Position numbers and translations under genes: made by a program. 35,358 nucleotides of DNA from a virus: positions 1-35,358 of the IMG/VR virus record IMGVR_UViG_3300009164_000018; one strand, 5' to 3'. Position 1 is the first letter of the stretch. Every line of letters begins with the position of its first letter. Below, one piece after another: positions 23,716-31,614 of this stretch. Below the pieces are notes generated by a model. The model was given only the letters and a program-made list of their open reading frames with translations, was not told the DNA's origin and ran no database searches.

Positions 23716-25823
23716 TGTCTGGATTTTCTATTGAAGAATTGGATGCGGTAGCCCGTAACATAGGCGGTGCAACTGCGACCCCAAGCGGCAAAAACAAAAC
23801 ACCTTCGCAAGAACCAACCCAAGAAGATTTAGATAAAGCAAGAAGAACAAAGGTTTTAAACCCACAGTTACAACCAGACGCTGAACCAATAGTAACTGCC
23901 CCACAGTCTGATTTTTCATTTGATATGAAGAATCTTGACAAGCAAGCATTTCAAATTGCATCTGGCAAGATTGAAACACCCAAAACAGAACCATCTTCTA
24001 TAACAAAGTTTGGGCAAGGACTAGCCGCTTTAGGTGATGTAACTGTTGGTGGTGTATTGCCTGCTATTGCTGGAACTGTTGCATATCCAATTATGAGGGC
24101 TGGTTATGGAATGATGATGCCAGCAGAAGAAGCCGCGCAAAAAGCACAAAAGGTGCAACAGGGTTTAGTTGGTGCAATAGATAAACCATTTGGTAAGGCT
24201 TTTGGAGTTACTGAAACTGCTGGTTATAAAGGCGAAGCAACTAACCAGTTAATGAATTTTATTGGTGAAAACGCGTCTAAAGGTGCTGATTGGCTTTCTA
24301 AATTTACGGGCGTACCAAAAGGTGACATAGAAAGTTACATGAACACTATTGGAATTGGTGTTGCCCCTACTACTGGAAAACTAATTAAAAAAACTGGTCA
24401 GGCTGTTGGTAAAGAAATTGGCTATGTTGGTGAAGCCGCTAAAACTGCTGTTGAACCAATGCAAAAAGCATTTGAAAAAGTCAAAGAAAAATTGCCAACT
24501 GTGCGTGTGGAAAAAGCGCCAGACACAATGAAAGGCATGGGCGCGGCAGAAGTCGATGCGGCAAGATTACGCCAAGAGCGTGGCAATGAATTGCTTGTTC
24601 CAATGGGTGATGACTTAACTAAAAGTCAAATTACTCGCAATCCAGCAGATGTTACTTTTGAGCGTGAAACGGCAAAAAGCCCAGAACTTGGCGCACCTTT
24701 GCAAGACAAATATGCTTTACAAAATGAAAAGTTACAGCGTAATTTACAAGCAGAGGTTGACCAAACTGGTGCTGAAATGGTTGGCATGGATGCGCCTGAG
24801 TTTGGCAAAGTGTTGTCACAAACATTTGACACATACAAACAAGGTAGAAAAGCAGAAGTTTCAACTGCTTATAAAGCCGCACAAGACGCTGGTGAAACAG
24901 CACAGCCAGTTACATACAAATCAATTACTGATTTAATTACTAAAGAAACTCAAAACAGGCCTACTAAAAAGGCTCAAAACCCTCTTTATTCGATTGTTGA
25001 AGAAGAACTTAAAGCAAACGACCCTAACGGCACAGGCATGATTAGCGTTAACGCAATGGAGGACATTCGCAAGTTAATCAATGAAGAAGCAGACCCTTCT
25101 AAAAAAGGAACTGTGCGTCTTGCTAAACAATTAAAAGAACAAATAGACGCATCAACTGAAAATGCTGGTGGTGATTTATATAAAGAAGCGCGAGCAAAAA
25201 ACAGAGAATTTGAGGCTGAGTTTCAAGACCAAACCATTATTCGTGACATAAATAGATTGAAAAAAGGTACAACTGATAGAGTTGTTCCTTTAGAAAATTT
25301 AGCCGACAAACTTATTTTTAAAGGTACAGGCGCAGATGTTAAGGCTGTGTTTGCTACTTTGGAAAAAATGGGGCCAGAGGGTCAACAGATAGCAAATGAA
25401 TTGCGTGGTTATGCGGCAGACAAAATCCGTCAAGAAGCCACAAAAAATGTTGCTAGAGACAAAAACGGCAATCCTTATGTATCTACCGCAGAACTTGATA
25501 AACAAATTAAAGCGTTAGATAAAAGCGGTAAATTAGACTTTTTGTTTGGCGCAAAGCAAGCAGAGCGATATAGAACGCTTAATGAATTTACAAAAGATTT
25601 ACAGACTGTTCCACAAGGAACTGTAAACACTAGCGGAACAACATCGACATTACTTGCCGCTCTTGGTGAAATGGCGGTAACTGGTGCGGCAACAGGCGTA
25701 CCAGCCCCATTAGCAACAATAGCAACTTATGGCGTAAACAAATATAGAACTAATCAAAAAATAAAGAAAGTTGATGAATATGCCAATCCCAAAGGCACTA
25801 AACTTTCTGATATGAAACCCTAA
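23715..25823 (+). CDS. internal virion / ejection protein, large component
   Basis: This 702-residue protein starts on the last base of the previous stop (TAATG). Two hydrophobic glycine-rich stretches (GVLPAIAGTVAYPIMRAGYG near residues 112-131, and AVTGAATGVPAPLATIATYG near 658-677) could insert into the inner membrane during DNA ejection, and the middle is long charged helix. It occupies the P22 gp16 position. I see no lytic transglycosylase motif. The charged middle (VRLAKQLKEQIDASTENAGG) looks like an extended coil. The role is inferred from context. Confidence 0.72.
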   Translation: MSGFSIEELDAVARNIGGATATPSGKNKTPSQEPTQEDLDKARRTKVLNPQLQPDAEPIVTAPQSDFSFDMKNLDKQAFQIASGKIETPKTEPSSITKFGQGLAALGDVTVGGVLPAIAGTVAYPIMRAGYGMMMPAEEAAQKAQKVQQGLVGAIDKPFGKAFGVTETAGYKGEATNQLMNFIGENASKGADWLSKFTGVPKGDIESYMNTIGIGVAPTTGKLIKKTGQAVGKEIGYVGEAAKTAVEPMQKAFEKVKEKLPTVRVEKAPDTMKGMGAAEVDAARLRQERGNELLVPMGDDLTKSQITRNPADVTFERETAKSPELGAPLQDKYALQNEKLQRNLQAEVDQTGAEMVGMDAPEFGKVLSQTFDTYKQGRKAEVSTAYKAAQDAGETAQPVTYKSITDLITKETQNRPTKKAQNPLYSIVEEELKANDPNGTGMISVNAMEDIRKLINEEADPSKKGTVRLAKQLKEQIDASTENAGGDLYKEARAKNREFEAEFQDQTIIRDINRLKKGTTDRVVPLENLADKLIFKGTGADVKAVFATLEKMGPEGQQIANELRGYAADKIRQEATKNVARDKNGNPYVSTAELDKQIKALDKSGKLDFLFGAKQAERYRTLNEFTKDLQTVPQGTVNTSGTTSTLLAALGEMAVTGAATGVPAPLATIATYGVNKYRTNQKIKKVDEYANPKGTKLSDMKP

Positions 25824-25832
25824 AGGACACAT

Positions 25833-26594
25833 ATGGCAGTCAATCTCTCCCCCATCGGTAACGGCTTTCAGTTCTTTACCATTCTTGGACAACCTCTTGC
25901 TGGTGGCAAGATATACACCTACCAAGCGGGTTCGTCTACGCCTCTTGCTACTTACACCGATAACACGGGTGCAACGGCTAATGCCAACCCTATCGTATTG
26001 GGTACTGATGGCAGACCAACTAGCGAGATATGGCTAACTTACGGCTATAACTACAAGTTCATTCTAAAAACGGCAGACGATACAACCATCCAAACATACG
26101 ACAATTTGTATGGAATTATTGGTGTACAACCTACTACTGGGGCGACTATTCCTGCTGGCATGATTGCTATGTGGTCTGGCTCTATTGGGTCTATTCCTAG
26201 TGGTTGGTATCTGTGTGACGGCTCAAACGGAACGCCTAACCTAACAGACCGATTCATTGTTGGTGCTGGTTCTACTTATGCGGTAAATGGTACGGGCGGT
26301 GCTACATCTGTAACGCTTACAACTAATAACTTGCCAGCCCACACGCATACAGCGACTTCTGTGGTGACAGACCCAAGTCACAGCCATGGTTCTACTGTTG
26401 GTAGTGGCTTTATTTCTAATGGCGGTAGTGAGCAATTAGCGGGTGGTAATAACCTAAACTTTGGTCGACCATCAACTACTGCAACAGCGTCAACTGGTAT
26501 CACAGTAGCCACTACCAACGCCTCTACTGGCTCTGGTACATCATTCTCTATTCTTCCTACATACTACGCTCTAGCGTTCATTCAGAAAGCCTAA
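25833..26594 (+). CDS. tail collar-domain fibre protein
   Basis: This 253-residue protein has an N-terminal domain (NGFQFFTILGQPLAGGKIYT, then LGTDGRPTSEIWL) that matches a virion-anchoring module used by many fibres. Residues about 105-150 are the phage tail collar motif (GMIAMWSGS, PSGWYLCDGSNGTPNLTDRF). The tip contains the histidine pattern HTHTATSVVTDPSHSHG (170-186), which in collar fibres binds metal ions, and the end SILPTYYALAFIQKA is the typical collar C-terminus. It likely is a short tail fibre, separate from the 12050-17103 fibre group. Confidence 0.85.
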   Translation: MAVNLSPIGNGFQFFTILGQPLAGGKIYTYQAGSSTPLATYTDNTGATANANPIVLGTDGRPTSEIWLTYGYNYKFILKTADDTTIQTYDNLYGIIGVQPTTGATIPAGMIAMWSGSIGSIPSGWYLCDGSNGTPNLTDRFIVGAGSTYAVNGTGGATSVTLTTNNLPAHTHTATSVVTDPSHSHGSTVGSGFISNGGSEQLAGGNNLNFGRPSTTATASTGITVATTNASTGSGTSFSILPTYYALAFIQKA

Positions 26595-26595
26595 G

Positions 26596-27141
26596 ATGGA
26601 AGATGTAGCAACACGCATAGCAGTTCACGAAGCAAAAGGGCCAGTCTCTTTTGTTGGAAAACCATTCACTAAAGAATTGGTAAGTGAATACATTACTTAT
26701 GATGCAGAAACTGGTTCTTTTGAACGCTTAAAAACATCTGGTTCACAAAAGGCTGGAAACAAAGTTGGCGTTGTAAATGACAGATATTTAATGGTAAATA
26801 TTTGTGGAAAACGGCTTAGAGGTCATCAACTTGCTTGGTTTTTAACTTATGGTTATGTACCAAAAACAATAGACCATATCAATGGAAATGGCCTTGATAA
26901 TCGCTTATGTAATTTGCGTGAAGTAACGCAACAGCAGAATGTTCAAAACATAAGAAAAGCACCAAAACACAACACATCTGGTTTTATGGGTGTTTCATAT
27001 TACAAGGCTGGTAACAAGTACTCAGCGCATATAAACTTTGACGGAAAAAAGAAACATTTAGGCTATTTCAATGAACCTCAAATTGCTCATCAAGCATATT
27101 TGACAGCAAAAAGAAAGTTGCATACATCATGCTCGATATGA
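26596..27141 (+). CDS. HNH endonuclease with AP2-like DNA-binding domain
   Basis: This 181-residue protein has the HNH core (TIDHINGNGLDNRLCNLREV at about 91-110; D93, H94, N96) preceded by a zinc-less scaffold (RGHQLAWFLTYG). A C-terminal AP2-like domain at about 135-178 (SGFMGVSYYKAGNKY, KKKHLGYF, AYLTAKRK) gives DNA binding. The nuclease proper seems to begin near residue 26 (KELVSEYITYDAETG). The first 13 residues (MEDVATRIAVHEA) look instead like the start of the neighbouring lysis-cassette protein family. It is inserted between the collar fibre and lysis genes and is AT-rich: probably a mobile homing endonuclease. Confidence 0.9.
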   Translation: MEDVATRIAVHEAKGPVSFVGKPFTKELVSEYITYDAETGSFERLKTSGSQKAGNKVGVVNDRYLMVNICGKRLRGHQLAWFLTYGYVPKTIDHINGNGLDNRLCNLREVTQQQNVQNIRKAPKHNTSGFMGVSYYKAGNKYSAHINFDGKKKHLGYFNEPQIAHQAYLTAKRKLHTSCSI

Positions 27142-27341
27142 AAATGATTAGTGAAACAGAGGCCAAGTTAATGACGCATGAACAAATTTGTGCTGAACGA
27201 TACAAAAAGATTGAGGACTCATTGAATACGGGCGAAAAGCGCATGACCAAGATTGAATATCTTTTGTATGCGGTGATGGCTTGCGTGTTGTTGGGGCCTG
27301 GCGTGGCGGCAACCATAATCCACAAACTATTCGGGGTGTGA
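27138..27341 (+). CDS. small membrane protein of the lysis cassette, putative holin
   Basis: This 67-residue protein has an ATGA overlap with the HNH stop; another ATG at 27129 is possible. An N-terminal helix (ETEAKLMTHEQICAERYKKI) is followed by one transmembrane segment (about 41-62, YLLYAVMACVLLGPGVAATI). The H-E-x2-CAERY pattern is common in short phage membrane proteins placed just before lysis genes. A single membrane span and its neighbours suggest a holin or pinholin-like role, but this is not proven. The gene may have been remodelled by insertion of the HNH gene upstream. Confidence 0.7.
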   Translation: MKMISETEAKLMTHEQICAERYKKIEDSLNTGEKRMTKIEYLLYAVMACVLLGPGVAATIIHKLFGV

Positions 27342-27363
27342 CATTGACCCTTTCTCCCTTCTT

Positions 27364-28050
27364 ATGCTTGCCCAAGGTGCAGTCTCTGCTATCAAGCAAG
27401 GCTGTGCAATGTTGCACGAAGGGCGAATGGAATTGGAAGGCGCTAAGAAAACAGTCGAAGGCGTTATCTCAGATGTCAAAGCGATTAAAGGAATCATTGA
27501 TTGGTTCATTGGGCTATTTGTTAGCAAACCTACAAAGCCTACCGAAACCAAGCCTGTGGCGCAAAAGAAAGCCAAAGAACAGTCCTACGAAGCCCTTGAA
27601 CTTGAAACCATCAAGAATGTTGGAATCCAACTTGGCAACTTCTTTGACATACAAGCACAGTTAAAAAACTACTACGCCTCTTTAGAAGCGGAATCAAAGG
27701 AACACTATGACCCTAATCAAAACACTTCTAAAAAGGCTATTGAACGCGCCTTGGTTGAACTCCAAATGGAAAACCTTGATGCAGAAATTCGGGAACAAAT
27801 GACTGTTTATGCGCCTGCTGAACTGAAGGCGATATACAGTAGATTTCTAAAGATGTATGCAAGGATTCAACAAGAACAAGAGTGGGCTAGGTCTGAAGAA
27901 GTCAAGAAGTTGCGTCAACAGCGTTGGAAACAAGAGCAAGAAGAAATCTGGTTTATTGAAGTAACAAGTGGAGTAACTGCCGTGGTATTTATATCTTTAC
28001 TATTTGGGTGGCTAATGTGGCAACTACGCGCCTTGTCGGGTGGATTCTGA
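27364..28050 (+). CDS. membrane-anchored coiled-coil protein, hypothetical
   Basis: This protein has 228 residues from the ATG; a likely true start is an ATT codon at 27343, giving seven more residues (IDPFSLL) in frame right after the previous stop, preceded by GGGGTG. The N-terminus AQGAVSAIKQGCAMLHEGRM, then a hydrophobic IKGIIDWFIGLFVSKP segment, recalls small virion or lysis-region proteins of other podoviruses. The middle is charged coiled coil, and a C-terminal membrane span lies at about 201-220 (AVVFISLLFGWLMWQ). It may be an inner-membrane lysis or spanin-like component. No enzyme motif. Confidence 0.7.
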   Translation: MLAQGAVSAIKQGCAMLHEGRMELEGAKKTVEGVISDVKAIKGIIDWFIGLFVSKPTKPTETKPVAQKKAKEQSYEALELETIKNVGIQLGNFFDIQAQLKNYYASLEAESKEHYDPNQNTSKKAIERALVELQMENLDAEIREQMTVYAPAELKAIYSRFLKMYARIQQEQEWARSEEVKKLRQQRWKQEQEEIWFIEVTSGVTAVVFISLLFGWLMWQLRALSGGF

Positions 28051-28181
28051 CTGCTGTGGCTTTGTGTCTTATTGTTGGTGCAACCTCAATGGCATACATA
28101 GAAACTCTGTACATGAAAGCCCAACTCAAACGGGAAATCAAAGAACTTCGTAGATTAAAACAGGAACTGAGGGAAAAATAA
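28017..28181 (+). CDS. 54-residue single-span membrane protein, hypothetical
   Basis: This short ORF begins at a GTG inside the end of the previous gene and ends in TAATG, coupling it to the holin-like gene. Residues about 5-26 form a transmembrane segment (RLVGWILTAVALCLIVGATS), followed by a charged helical tail (KAQLKREIKELRRLKQELRE) with heptads. The arrangement, an N-terminal span plus a periplasmic or cytoplasmic coil, resembles small spanin or holin-accessory proteins. The tight coupling strongly supports a real gene. Confidence 0.65.
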   Translation: MATTRLVGWILTAVALCLIVGATSMAYIETLYMKAQLKREIKELRRLKQELREK

Positions 28182-28663
28182 TGTTACCTTTAATTGCAGG
28201 CATCGTAGCCAACTTGATAGACAACGGGATGCACAAAGTTGCTGACCAAGTTATTGAAAAAGGCGTGGATGCCGTACAACAAAAACTAGGCATGGAACTT
28301 AAACCCCAAGGCGAAGCCACACCAGAATACAACGCTAAGTTGCAAGAGGAAGCCAATCGCCATTCTGAGTTTATGGCTGAACTTGACGAGAAATCAACCC
28401 AACGGGCAACGGATATGTATATGCACGATGAAAGCACCCGTAAGTTCACCCAATACTATGCTTGGTTCTTGACTGTTGTTTCGTTCCTTTATTTCTTTTT
28501 AGTGTCGTTCATGCCTGTGGACAACCACAATCGTGACTTCATCAACATTATTTTGGGTTTTCTGATTGGTACTGCGGTTAACTCTTTAATCCGTTTCTTC
28601 TACGGCTCAAGCAACAAGAGCCAAGAGGCGGTCGACCAGAAGATGAAGGAACAAGATAAATGA
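28181..28663 (+). CDS. putative holin
   Basis: This 160-residue protein has an N-terminal hydrophobic helix (MLPLIAGIVANLID), a charged middle, then two transmembrane segments at about 92-112 (YYAWFLTVVSFLYFFLVSFM) and 120-140 (INIILGFLIGTAVNSLIRFF), and a short charged tail. The pattern resembles 3-TM holins of the gene-transfer-agent type. It precedes and overlaps the endolysin gene by 4 bases (ATGA), the classical holin place. It would open the inner membrane so that the signal-less endolysin can reach peptidoglycan. Confidence 0.75.
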   Translation: MLPLIAGIVANLIDNGMHKVADQVIEKGVDAVQQKLGMELKPQGEATPEYNAKLQEEANRHSEFMAELDEKSTQRATDMYMHDESTRKFTQYYAWFLTVVSFLYFFLVSFMPVDNHNRDFINIILGFLIGTAVNSLIRFFYGSSNKSQEAVDQKMKEQDK

Positions 28664-29313
28664 CACCTACCATTCCACTACTGGTGGCGGCTGGTGTTAA
28701 AGACCCCGCCAAATGGTTAGATGCGGTTATAGAGACTTGTGCAGAGTTTGAGATAAACACGCCCCAAAGGGTTGCCGCTTTCCTCGCACAGACCTCCCAC
28801 GAATCTGGTGGCTACACGATGCTATCGGAGAATTTGAACTACAAAGCCGCTACGCTTGCCGCTTGTTGGCCAAACCGCTTTGCCGTGATGGGTGCAGATA
28901 AGAAACCTAAGAAAGACGAGAAGGGTAAGTTAATCCCTACTGCTGTGGCTAACGCTATCGCTGGCAAGCCTGAGTTAATCGCTAATATGGTTTACTCGGC
29001 TCGCATGGGGAACGGGCCTGCCGAGTCTGGTGAAGGGTGGGCATACCGAGGCAGAGGATTGAAACAACTAACAGGCAAATTTAATTATGAGAAATGTGGG
29101 CGTGACTTGGGTATTGATTTTGTGGGTAATCCTGATTTACTTACTGAACCTAGTTATGCCGCAAGAAGTGCAGGATGGTTTTGGAAGTCGAATTCACTAT
29201 CAACATACGCTGACAAGGGTGACCTCGAAGGTATGACCAAGAAGATAAATGGCGGTCTAATTGGCTATGCCGAACGCAAAGCCAAGTACGACAAGATAAT
29301 GGCGGTTATTTAA
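28660..29313 (+). CDS. endolysin, glycoside hydrolase family 19-like
   Basis: This 217-residue enzyme hydrolyses the glycan backbone of peptidoglycan. The catalytic region reads QTSHESGGY (E48 likely the general acid) with a second glutamate in MLSENLNY (E57). GRGLKQLTGKFNY (131-143) is the substrate-groove signature of chitinase-like GH19 lysins, and the end has GWFWKSNSLSTYAD and INGGLIGYAERKAKYDK. No signal peptide is present, so export needs the preceding holin. It is the last gene of the rightward late transcript; its stop overlaps the stop of a convergent minus-strand gene. Confidence 0.93.
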   Translation: MTPTIPLLVAAGVKDPAKWLDAVIETCAEFEINTPQRVAAFLAQTSHESGGYTMLSENLNYKAATLAACWPNRFAVMGADKKPKKDEKGKLIPTAVANAIAGKPELIANMVYSARMGNGPAESGEGWAYRGRGLKQLTGKFNYEKCGRDLGIDFVGNPDLLTEPSYAARSAGWFWKSNSLSTYADKGDLEGMTKKINGGLIGYAERKAKYDKIMAVI

Positions 29314-29414
29314 TCTTTTTCCCAAGAGCAATAAAGCACAGCGATTATCACGCCCACTCCGATGCAAACGCCAAGCATAAGCAAGGCAAATAAAGTTAGT
29401 ATGCTTTCTATCAT
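29310..29414 (-). CDS. 34-residue membrane peptide, hypothetical
   Basis: Translation of the minus strand from the ATG at 29414 gives MIESILTLFALLMLGVCIGV followed by GVIIAVLYCSWEKD. Almost the entire peptide is one transmembrane segment with a short charged C-terminus. Its ATG overlaps the stop of the upstream gene as ATGA, which argues for translation. It is the final gene of the leftward operon, and its stop interlocks with that of the endolysin. The function is unknown. Confidence 0.6.
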   Translation of the reverse strand: MIESILTLFALLMLGVCIGVGVIIAVLYCSWEKD

Positions 29415-29623
29415 GCTTGTCCCCTTGCTTTTCGCTCTAGTTTTACGCCTTCTTTGAATCCTGCTGATTCACCTATTGAATAACCATTTTGAAATGCTTT
29501 TTCTTCTACCAGTTTGGCAAAGGCTTCAAGTGCTTCATAAGTCCAAAGTCGGTAACCTTCTTCACTTGTTTCTAAATTTTTCCCAACCTGTCTAGCCATC
29601 TCAATGATTTCATCTTGTGTCAT
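29411..29623 (-). CDS. small conserved phage protein, hypothetical
   Basis: This 70-residue protein opens MTQDEIIEMARQVG, a recurrent N-terminus of short phage proteins of early operons that carry a helical LEAFAKLVEEKAF segment. It is coupled by ATGA overlaps on both sides. No cysteine or catalytic cluster is present. The fold is probably all-helical. The role is unknown. Confidence 0.7.
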   Translation of the reverse strand: MTQDEIIEMARQVGKNLETSEEGYRLWTYEALEAFAKLVEEKAFQNGYSIGESAGFKEGVKLERKARGQA

Positions 29624-29805
29624 AGTTTTGCATAGTTCCTTTTAGATGGTTTGATATTTTTAGCCAAGGCATAAACATAAAACTGTTTAGGTTTTACAGT
29701 ACGTTTAGCCATTTCTCGCTCTGCTGTTAGTGCTTGTTGGCTCTTGGAGAAATCCCAAAACTTTGGGTAATAGGTTGCAAAGAAATCAGGGTGAAATGCG
29801 TTCAT
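29620..29805 (-). CDS. small protein, hypothetical
   Basis: This 61-residue, aromatic N-terminus protein (FHPDFFATYYPKFWDFSKSQ) has a basic C-terminal half (AKRTVKPKQFYVYALAKNIK). It is coupled by ATGA overlaps to both neighbours. There is no membrane segment or known motif. It is a member of the leftward early operon; the function is unknown. Confidence 0.65.
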   Translation of the reverse strand: MNAFHPDFFATYYPKFWDFSKSQQALTAEREMAKRTVKPKQFYVYALAKNIKPSKRNYAKL

Positions 29806-29978
29806 GTTTTACTTTCTAATTTAGCCAATCGGTCACCCAGTTCGCGTATCAACATACGCGCTAGGGCTAGTTCTTCCATGATTGATTGGTATTTATCCAT
29901 TTGACGGATGCTTTCTTTTCTTACAGAACTTTGTTCCATAGCGCTAAATACTTCCCGTTCTTCTGGTGTTTCAAACAT
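29802..29978 (-). CDS. small coiled-coil protein, hypothetical
   Basis: This 58-residue protein has its start fixed at 29978 by a perfect GGAGG seven bases upstream; a longer reading from 30011 would pass over it. The second half (SIMEELALARMLIRELGDRL followed by AKLES) is an amphipathic, leucine-rich helix, probably a coiled coil. It overlaps the 28-residue membrane peptide by 8 bases. The function is unknown. Confidence 0.7.
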   Translation of the reverse strand: MFETPEEREVFSAMEQSSVRKESIRQMDKYQSIMEELALARMLIRELGDRLAKLESKT

Positions 29979-30057
29979 AGTGCCTCCAAAAATAGTAGAT
30001 AAATACCGCAAGGGTTATTTGCGCCATGAGAATAGCAAAGTCTGTAATGTGTGTCAT
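29971..30057 (-). CDS. 28-residue membrane peptide, hypothetical
   Basis: Minus-strand translation from 30057 gives MTHITDFAILMAQITLAVFI followed by YYFWRHYV, a single membrane helix with a short basic end. Its start shares a base with the previous stop (TAATG) and its stop overlaps the next start by 8 bases, so it fits exactly into the coupled operon. It is the second tiny membrane peptide of this operon. Expression is plausible but unproven. Confidence 0.5.
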   Translation of the reverse strand: MTHITDFAILMAQITLAVFIYYFWRHYV

Positions 30058-30272
30058 TAAAAGTCTATGTCGTCATCTTTAGGCTTTGGCGCGTTCATGT
30101 ACGCCCAACCCGACCAGCCGCCCTCTACGATGGGCATACAGTCAAACTTCAGCATTGGGCCGTTCTTTGTCTCGATAACCGAGCCGATACGCTGATAACG
30201 ATTCTTTTCTTGTCCGTCTTTGTTGGTGTATTTGCCTGTGATGACGCTGACTTCGTATTGTGTTTTAGACAT
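30057..30272 (-). CDS. small conserved phage protein, hypothetical
   Basis: This 71-residue protein has the pattern YEVSVITGKYTNKDGQEKNR then YQRIGSVIETKNGPMLKFDC and WSGWAYMNAPKPKDDDIDF, a recurrent early phage protein with a five-strand beta layout and an acidic C-terminal tail. Such an acidic tail is typical of single-stranded-DNA-binding or partner-recruiting proteins, and the neighbouring exonuclease would suit that, but I do not identify it as SSB. It overlaps the exonuclease gene by 8 bases. Confidence 0.7.
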   Translation of the reverse strand: MSKTQYEVSVITGKYTNKDGQEKNRYQRIGSVIETKNGPMLKFDCMPIVEGGWSGWAYMNAPKPKDDDIDF

Positions 30273-30903
30273 TGTTTACTTTCAAATTGTTTAACTTACT
30301 TACTTTTGTATCCAACTCCGCTAGGAACTGGGTAACTTCTTTCTCCAACATTGCTACATATTCGGGGTCAAATTCAACCCTTTTAACAAACAACTGAAGG
30401 TCTTGCGGCAGTCTTGGGTCAAAGGACACAAAGTCGCACCATTGGCGCTCACAGCAACGCATCTGCCATTGCATCTGGGTTATGTACTTGGTTGGAACAG
30501 ATTGAGTTAACAGCGTGTCAATGTGGGTGGCGGTATTGGGACACTTAATCTCCAACATACCAAACAAACCCACCAAGCCATCAGGACTAGCGCCAGCCTT
30601 GTCAATCTTTGGGTGCTGTACAAATCCTGTTTCCTCAACCATTAGGTCGGCATGGGCTTCATAAGCGCTTCTGGCTAAAGGCTCAGTATCCGTTCCGTGT
30701 TGCATGGCGGCATTTGTAAACGACTCCCCTTGCTGACCAGTTAACCTTTCGCAGACTAATTGAGCCATGTAGTTATCACGACTAGCAGAGTAACCAGTCT
30801 TGGTCTTGGCAATAACATCTGCCACCCGACTAGCGGTGACTTTGCCTAATCTGGCGGCAAACCATTCGGGGCTTTTTTGGATTACATCATGCAAATTGTC
30901 CAT
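30265..30903 (-). CDS. YqaJ/lambda-exonuclease-like recombination nuclease
   Basis: This 212-residue protein starts at 30903, preceded by GGAAAGAG. The family opening (SPEWFAARLGKVTASRVADV at 11-30) and the catalytic core GASPDG (D108) plus LEIKCP (E118, K120) are those of YqaJ and lambda exonuclease, PD-(D/E)XK enzymes that digest the 5' strand of double-stranded ends. The 3' single strands would be annealed by the ERF protein encoded two genes upstream, giving a Red-like pair. The longer reading to 30963 overlaps the HNH gene and lacks a site. Confidence 0.92.
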   Translation of the reverse strand: MDNLHDVIQKSPEWFAARLGKVTASRVADVIAKTKTGYSASRDNYMAQLVCERLTGQQGESFTNAAMQHGTDTEPLARSAYEAHADLMVEETGFVQHPKIDKAGASPDGLVGLFGMLEIKCPNTATHIDTLLTQSVPTKYITQMQWQMRCCERQWCDFVSFDPRLPQDLQLFVKRVEFDPEYVAMLEKEVTQFLAELDTKVSKLNNLKVNNV

Positions 30904-31378
30904 ATAACTCTTTCCTTTTTTGTTGGTAAATATTGCTTGCATCTTCTGGGTTGTCAAAAGCACCTAAATGGATTTGTTTGCCTTTATAAGAAATCCTTGC
31001 GGAAAAACTGCCAGAACAATTAGAACGAACACCCATAGGTAATTCAATTCTGCGTTTTCTAAACTTGTGATTCCAGGCGTTTTCCATAATGGTGGCTTTT
31101 CTAAGGTTTTCTGGTCTGTCATCTAGAGAATTGCCATTGATGTGGTCAAGGCATGGTTTAGGCCATTCGCCATGCGTTAAGAAATACACAAGATGCCCTC
31201 TTTTGTATTTTTTGCCGTTTATTTGAATAACCCAATAAGATTTATTTCTTTTTGTAGGTTGTGGGTTTCCAGCAAGTTTGCCAATTAAGTCATTGTGGTG
31301 TTTACTTGGTTTGACCCAAAAAAACTCGCCAGTAACTTTATTGAAACTAAGCAATTCAAGTATTTCTTGCTGTTCCAT
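30887..31378 (-). CDS. HNH endonuclease with AP2-like domain, free-standing
   Basis: This 163-residue protein has the HNH motif LDHINGNSLDDRPENLR (about 77-93) after a RGHLVYFLTHGEWP scaffold, and a C-terminal AP2-like domain (GVRSNCSGSFSARISYKGKQ, HLGAFDNPEDA). The same architecture occurs at 26596. It sits between the 31378 gene and the exonuclease with a 1-base start overlap and a 17-base end overlap, so it seems to have been inserted precisely between coupled genes. It is AT-rich relative to its neighbours. Probably a homing endonuclease. Confidence 0.88.
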   Translation of the reverse strand: MEQQEILELLSFNKVTGEFFWVKPSKHHNDLIGKLAGNPQPTKRNKSYWVIQINGKKYKRGHLVYFLTHGEWPKPCLDHINGNSLDDRPENLRKATIMENAWNHKFRKRRIELPMGVRSNCSGSFSARISYKGKQIHLGAFDNPEDASNIYQQKRKELYGQFA

Positions 31379-31614
31379 TATTCTTCCCTCGCTTTTAGCA
31401 TTCCGTTTGCGTATTTATAAGATTGTTCGCAAACATATTCGTAATCAGTTTGACCCTTTTTATGCCAAGCATTTTGAGCAAGCATCGCCATTTCTTTGTT
31501 TGATGACAAACCAGACAAAATGCCTTGCATAGCCTTTGCCGCAAAGTAATCAAGCAAAGTCATACCTCTATGCAAACTTCCATCTTCACGCGGAAATGCT
31601 GATATATCTTTCAT
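31378..31614 (-). CDS. small conserved phage protein, hypothetical
   Basis: This 78-residue protein carries the pattern GMTLLDYFAAKAMQGILSGL followed by a helix ending YANGMLKAREE. This layout recurs in small early phage proteins of Gram-negative hosts, often beside recombination genes. The N-terminus is short and polar. It is coupled to ERF by an ATGA overlap and to the HNH gene by TAATG. The role is unknown. Confidence 0.72.
   Translation of the reverse strand: MKDISAFPREDGSLHRGMTLLDYFAAKAMQGILSGLSSNKEMAMLAQNAWHKKGQTDYEYVCEQSYKYANGMLKAREE

Noticed and set aside
26596-27341. Group I intron or intein carrying the HNH gene
   Set aside because: The HNH ORF fills nearly the whole insert, leaving no room for an intron core, and its stop codon rules out an intein.
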